Source: a virus
Strand: one strand, 5' to 3'
IMG/VR virus record: IMGVR_UViG_3300028196_000067
Location: 1-27,396 of that record
DNA: 27,396 nt
Both the position numbers and the translations under genes were made by a program. The notes under the pieces are model-generated. The model did not search any database. It worked only from the letters and a program-made list of their open reading frames with translations, and was not told the DNA's origin. Each line of letters begins with the position of its first letter. Position 1 is the stretch's first letter. Positions 26,949-27,396 of the stretch are shown one piece after another.

Positions 26949-27350
26949 TTATCTGGTTGCCTCTAAGAGGAATGAATATTCTTGTGTCGGAAACTCTTGA
27001 CCAATAATATCAAATATGACTGTTACATTAAATGTGTTTTCGTCTGCTATTGGATCTACTTGAACGATCAAATTTTCGACTCTATCTTCAAAATTATTAA
27101 TCGCAATTTCAATTTGGTCCTGAATGACTGATGCAGTACCAAAATCAACGAACTCAAATAGACTTCTTCTTACATCAGAACCCAACAAAGAGTTAAAAAA
27201 TCTCTCTGTTGGGATAGTTTCTACTATATTTCTTACGGAACGACGAATTGCGTTCTCATTTTTTAGAATCGGAAGATCCTTTGTCACAGGATGGGGTTCA
27301 AAAGACAAACTAATGTCCTTAAATGCCCGTGATATCCTCTGAATTGCCAT
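26949..27350 (-). CDS. gp25: gp25 baseplate wedge / lysozyme-like fold protein
   Basis: The 133-residue product matches the length of T4 gp25 (132) and the GPW/gp25 family. It has an LKNENAIRRSVRNIVETIP segment (28-46), LLGSDVRRSLFEFVDFG, a helical QDQIEIAINNFEDRVE region and terminal beta strands (FNVTVIFDI, YSFLLEAT). In contractile injection systems gp25 binds gp6 and the sheath and helps transmit the trigger for sheath contraction. The start ATG at 27350 lies 22 nt downstream of a perfect late promoter box. The ribosome binding site is weak. The first gene of a 25-6-7 unit. Confidence 0.93.
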   Translation of the reverse strand: MAIQRISRAFKDISLSFEPHPVTKDLPILKNENAIRRSVRNIVETIPTERFFNSLLGSDVRRSLFEFVDFGTASVIQDQIEIAINNFEDRVENLIVQVDPIADENTFNVTVIFDIIGQEFPTQEYSFLLEATR

Positions 27351-27372
27351 TGTTAAAGAGTTTTCTTAATTA

Positions 27373-27380
27373 TATTTATA
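27373..27380 (-). promoter_or_regulatory. T4-type late promoter (TATAAATA) for 25-6-7
   Basis: An exact TATAAATA on the minus strand ends 22 nt before the gp25 ATG, near the right edge of the window. It matches the boxes before gp8 and before the 111-residue gene. The remaining bases to the right edge are too few to assign to a gene. Confidence 0.8.
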
Positions 27381-27396
27381 CTCTATTCTTGAAGAT

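Noticed and set aside
1-27396. Defence system, mobile element, tRNA or auxiliary metabolic gene
   Set aside because: The window is fully occupied by late structural genes; no cloverleaf, inverted-repeat ends, transposase, nuclease or metabolic motifs were seen.

Overview
The window is AT-rich (very roughly 30% G+C by eye) and every gene I can support lies on the minus strand, packed end to end with almost no intergenic space. Gene order and protein similarity identify it as the late structural (baseplate wedge and neck) cluster of a T4-like myovirus. The style is that of the marine cyanophage/pelagiphage branch: AT-rich DNA, oversized Gly/Ser/Thr-rich baseplate proteins, a DUF4815-type protein, and T4-type late promoters. 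The sequence does not name the host. There are no photosynthesis, metabolic, tRNA, integrase or transposase genes.

In transcription order (right to left) the layout is: gp25 (27350-26949), gp6 (26947-25046), a 4060-residue gp7-class protein (25044-12862), gp8 (12816-11305), a 2431-residue DUF4815-type baseplate/tail protein (11298-4003), a 67-residue protein with a helical tail (4006-3803), a 111-residue beta-rich protein (3749-3414), a 326-residue repetitive fibre/whisker-like protein (3414-2434), gp13 (2434-1589), gp14 (1583-174) and the first 58 codons of gp15 (174 to the left edge). This parallels T4 25-6-7-8-(9-12, wac)-13-14-15. No protein recognisably like T4 gp9, gp10, gp11, gp12 or fibritin is present, and that part of the cluster is filled by the DUF4815 protein and three smaller proteins.

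Three perfect TATAAATA late-promoter boxes lie just upstream of gp25, gp8 and the 111-residue gene. They divide the cluster into three late units: 25-6-7, 8-DUF4815-67 aa, and 111 aa-326 aa-13-14-15. Within units, genes abut or overlap by 1-4 nt, which suggests translational coupling.

The products should act together in virion assembly. gp25, gp6, gp7 and gp8 build the baseplate wedge around the tail hub. The DUF4815 protein probably decorates the wedge or connects it to fibres. gp13, gp14 and gp15 close the filled head and cap the tail. The most unusual content is in the two giant proteins, which together cover about 71% of the window. They are mosaics of short recurring beta modules that also turn up in gp14 and gp8. 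The gp7-class protein additionally carries a PA14 domain, apparently inserted inside one copy of a recurring module, and a YHYH-type domain. All family assignments come from recognising motifs by eye; no database search was run.
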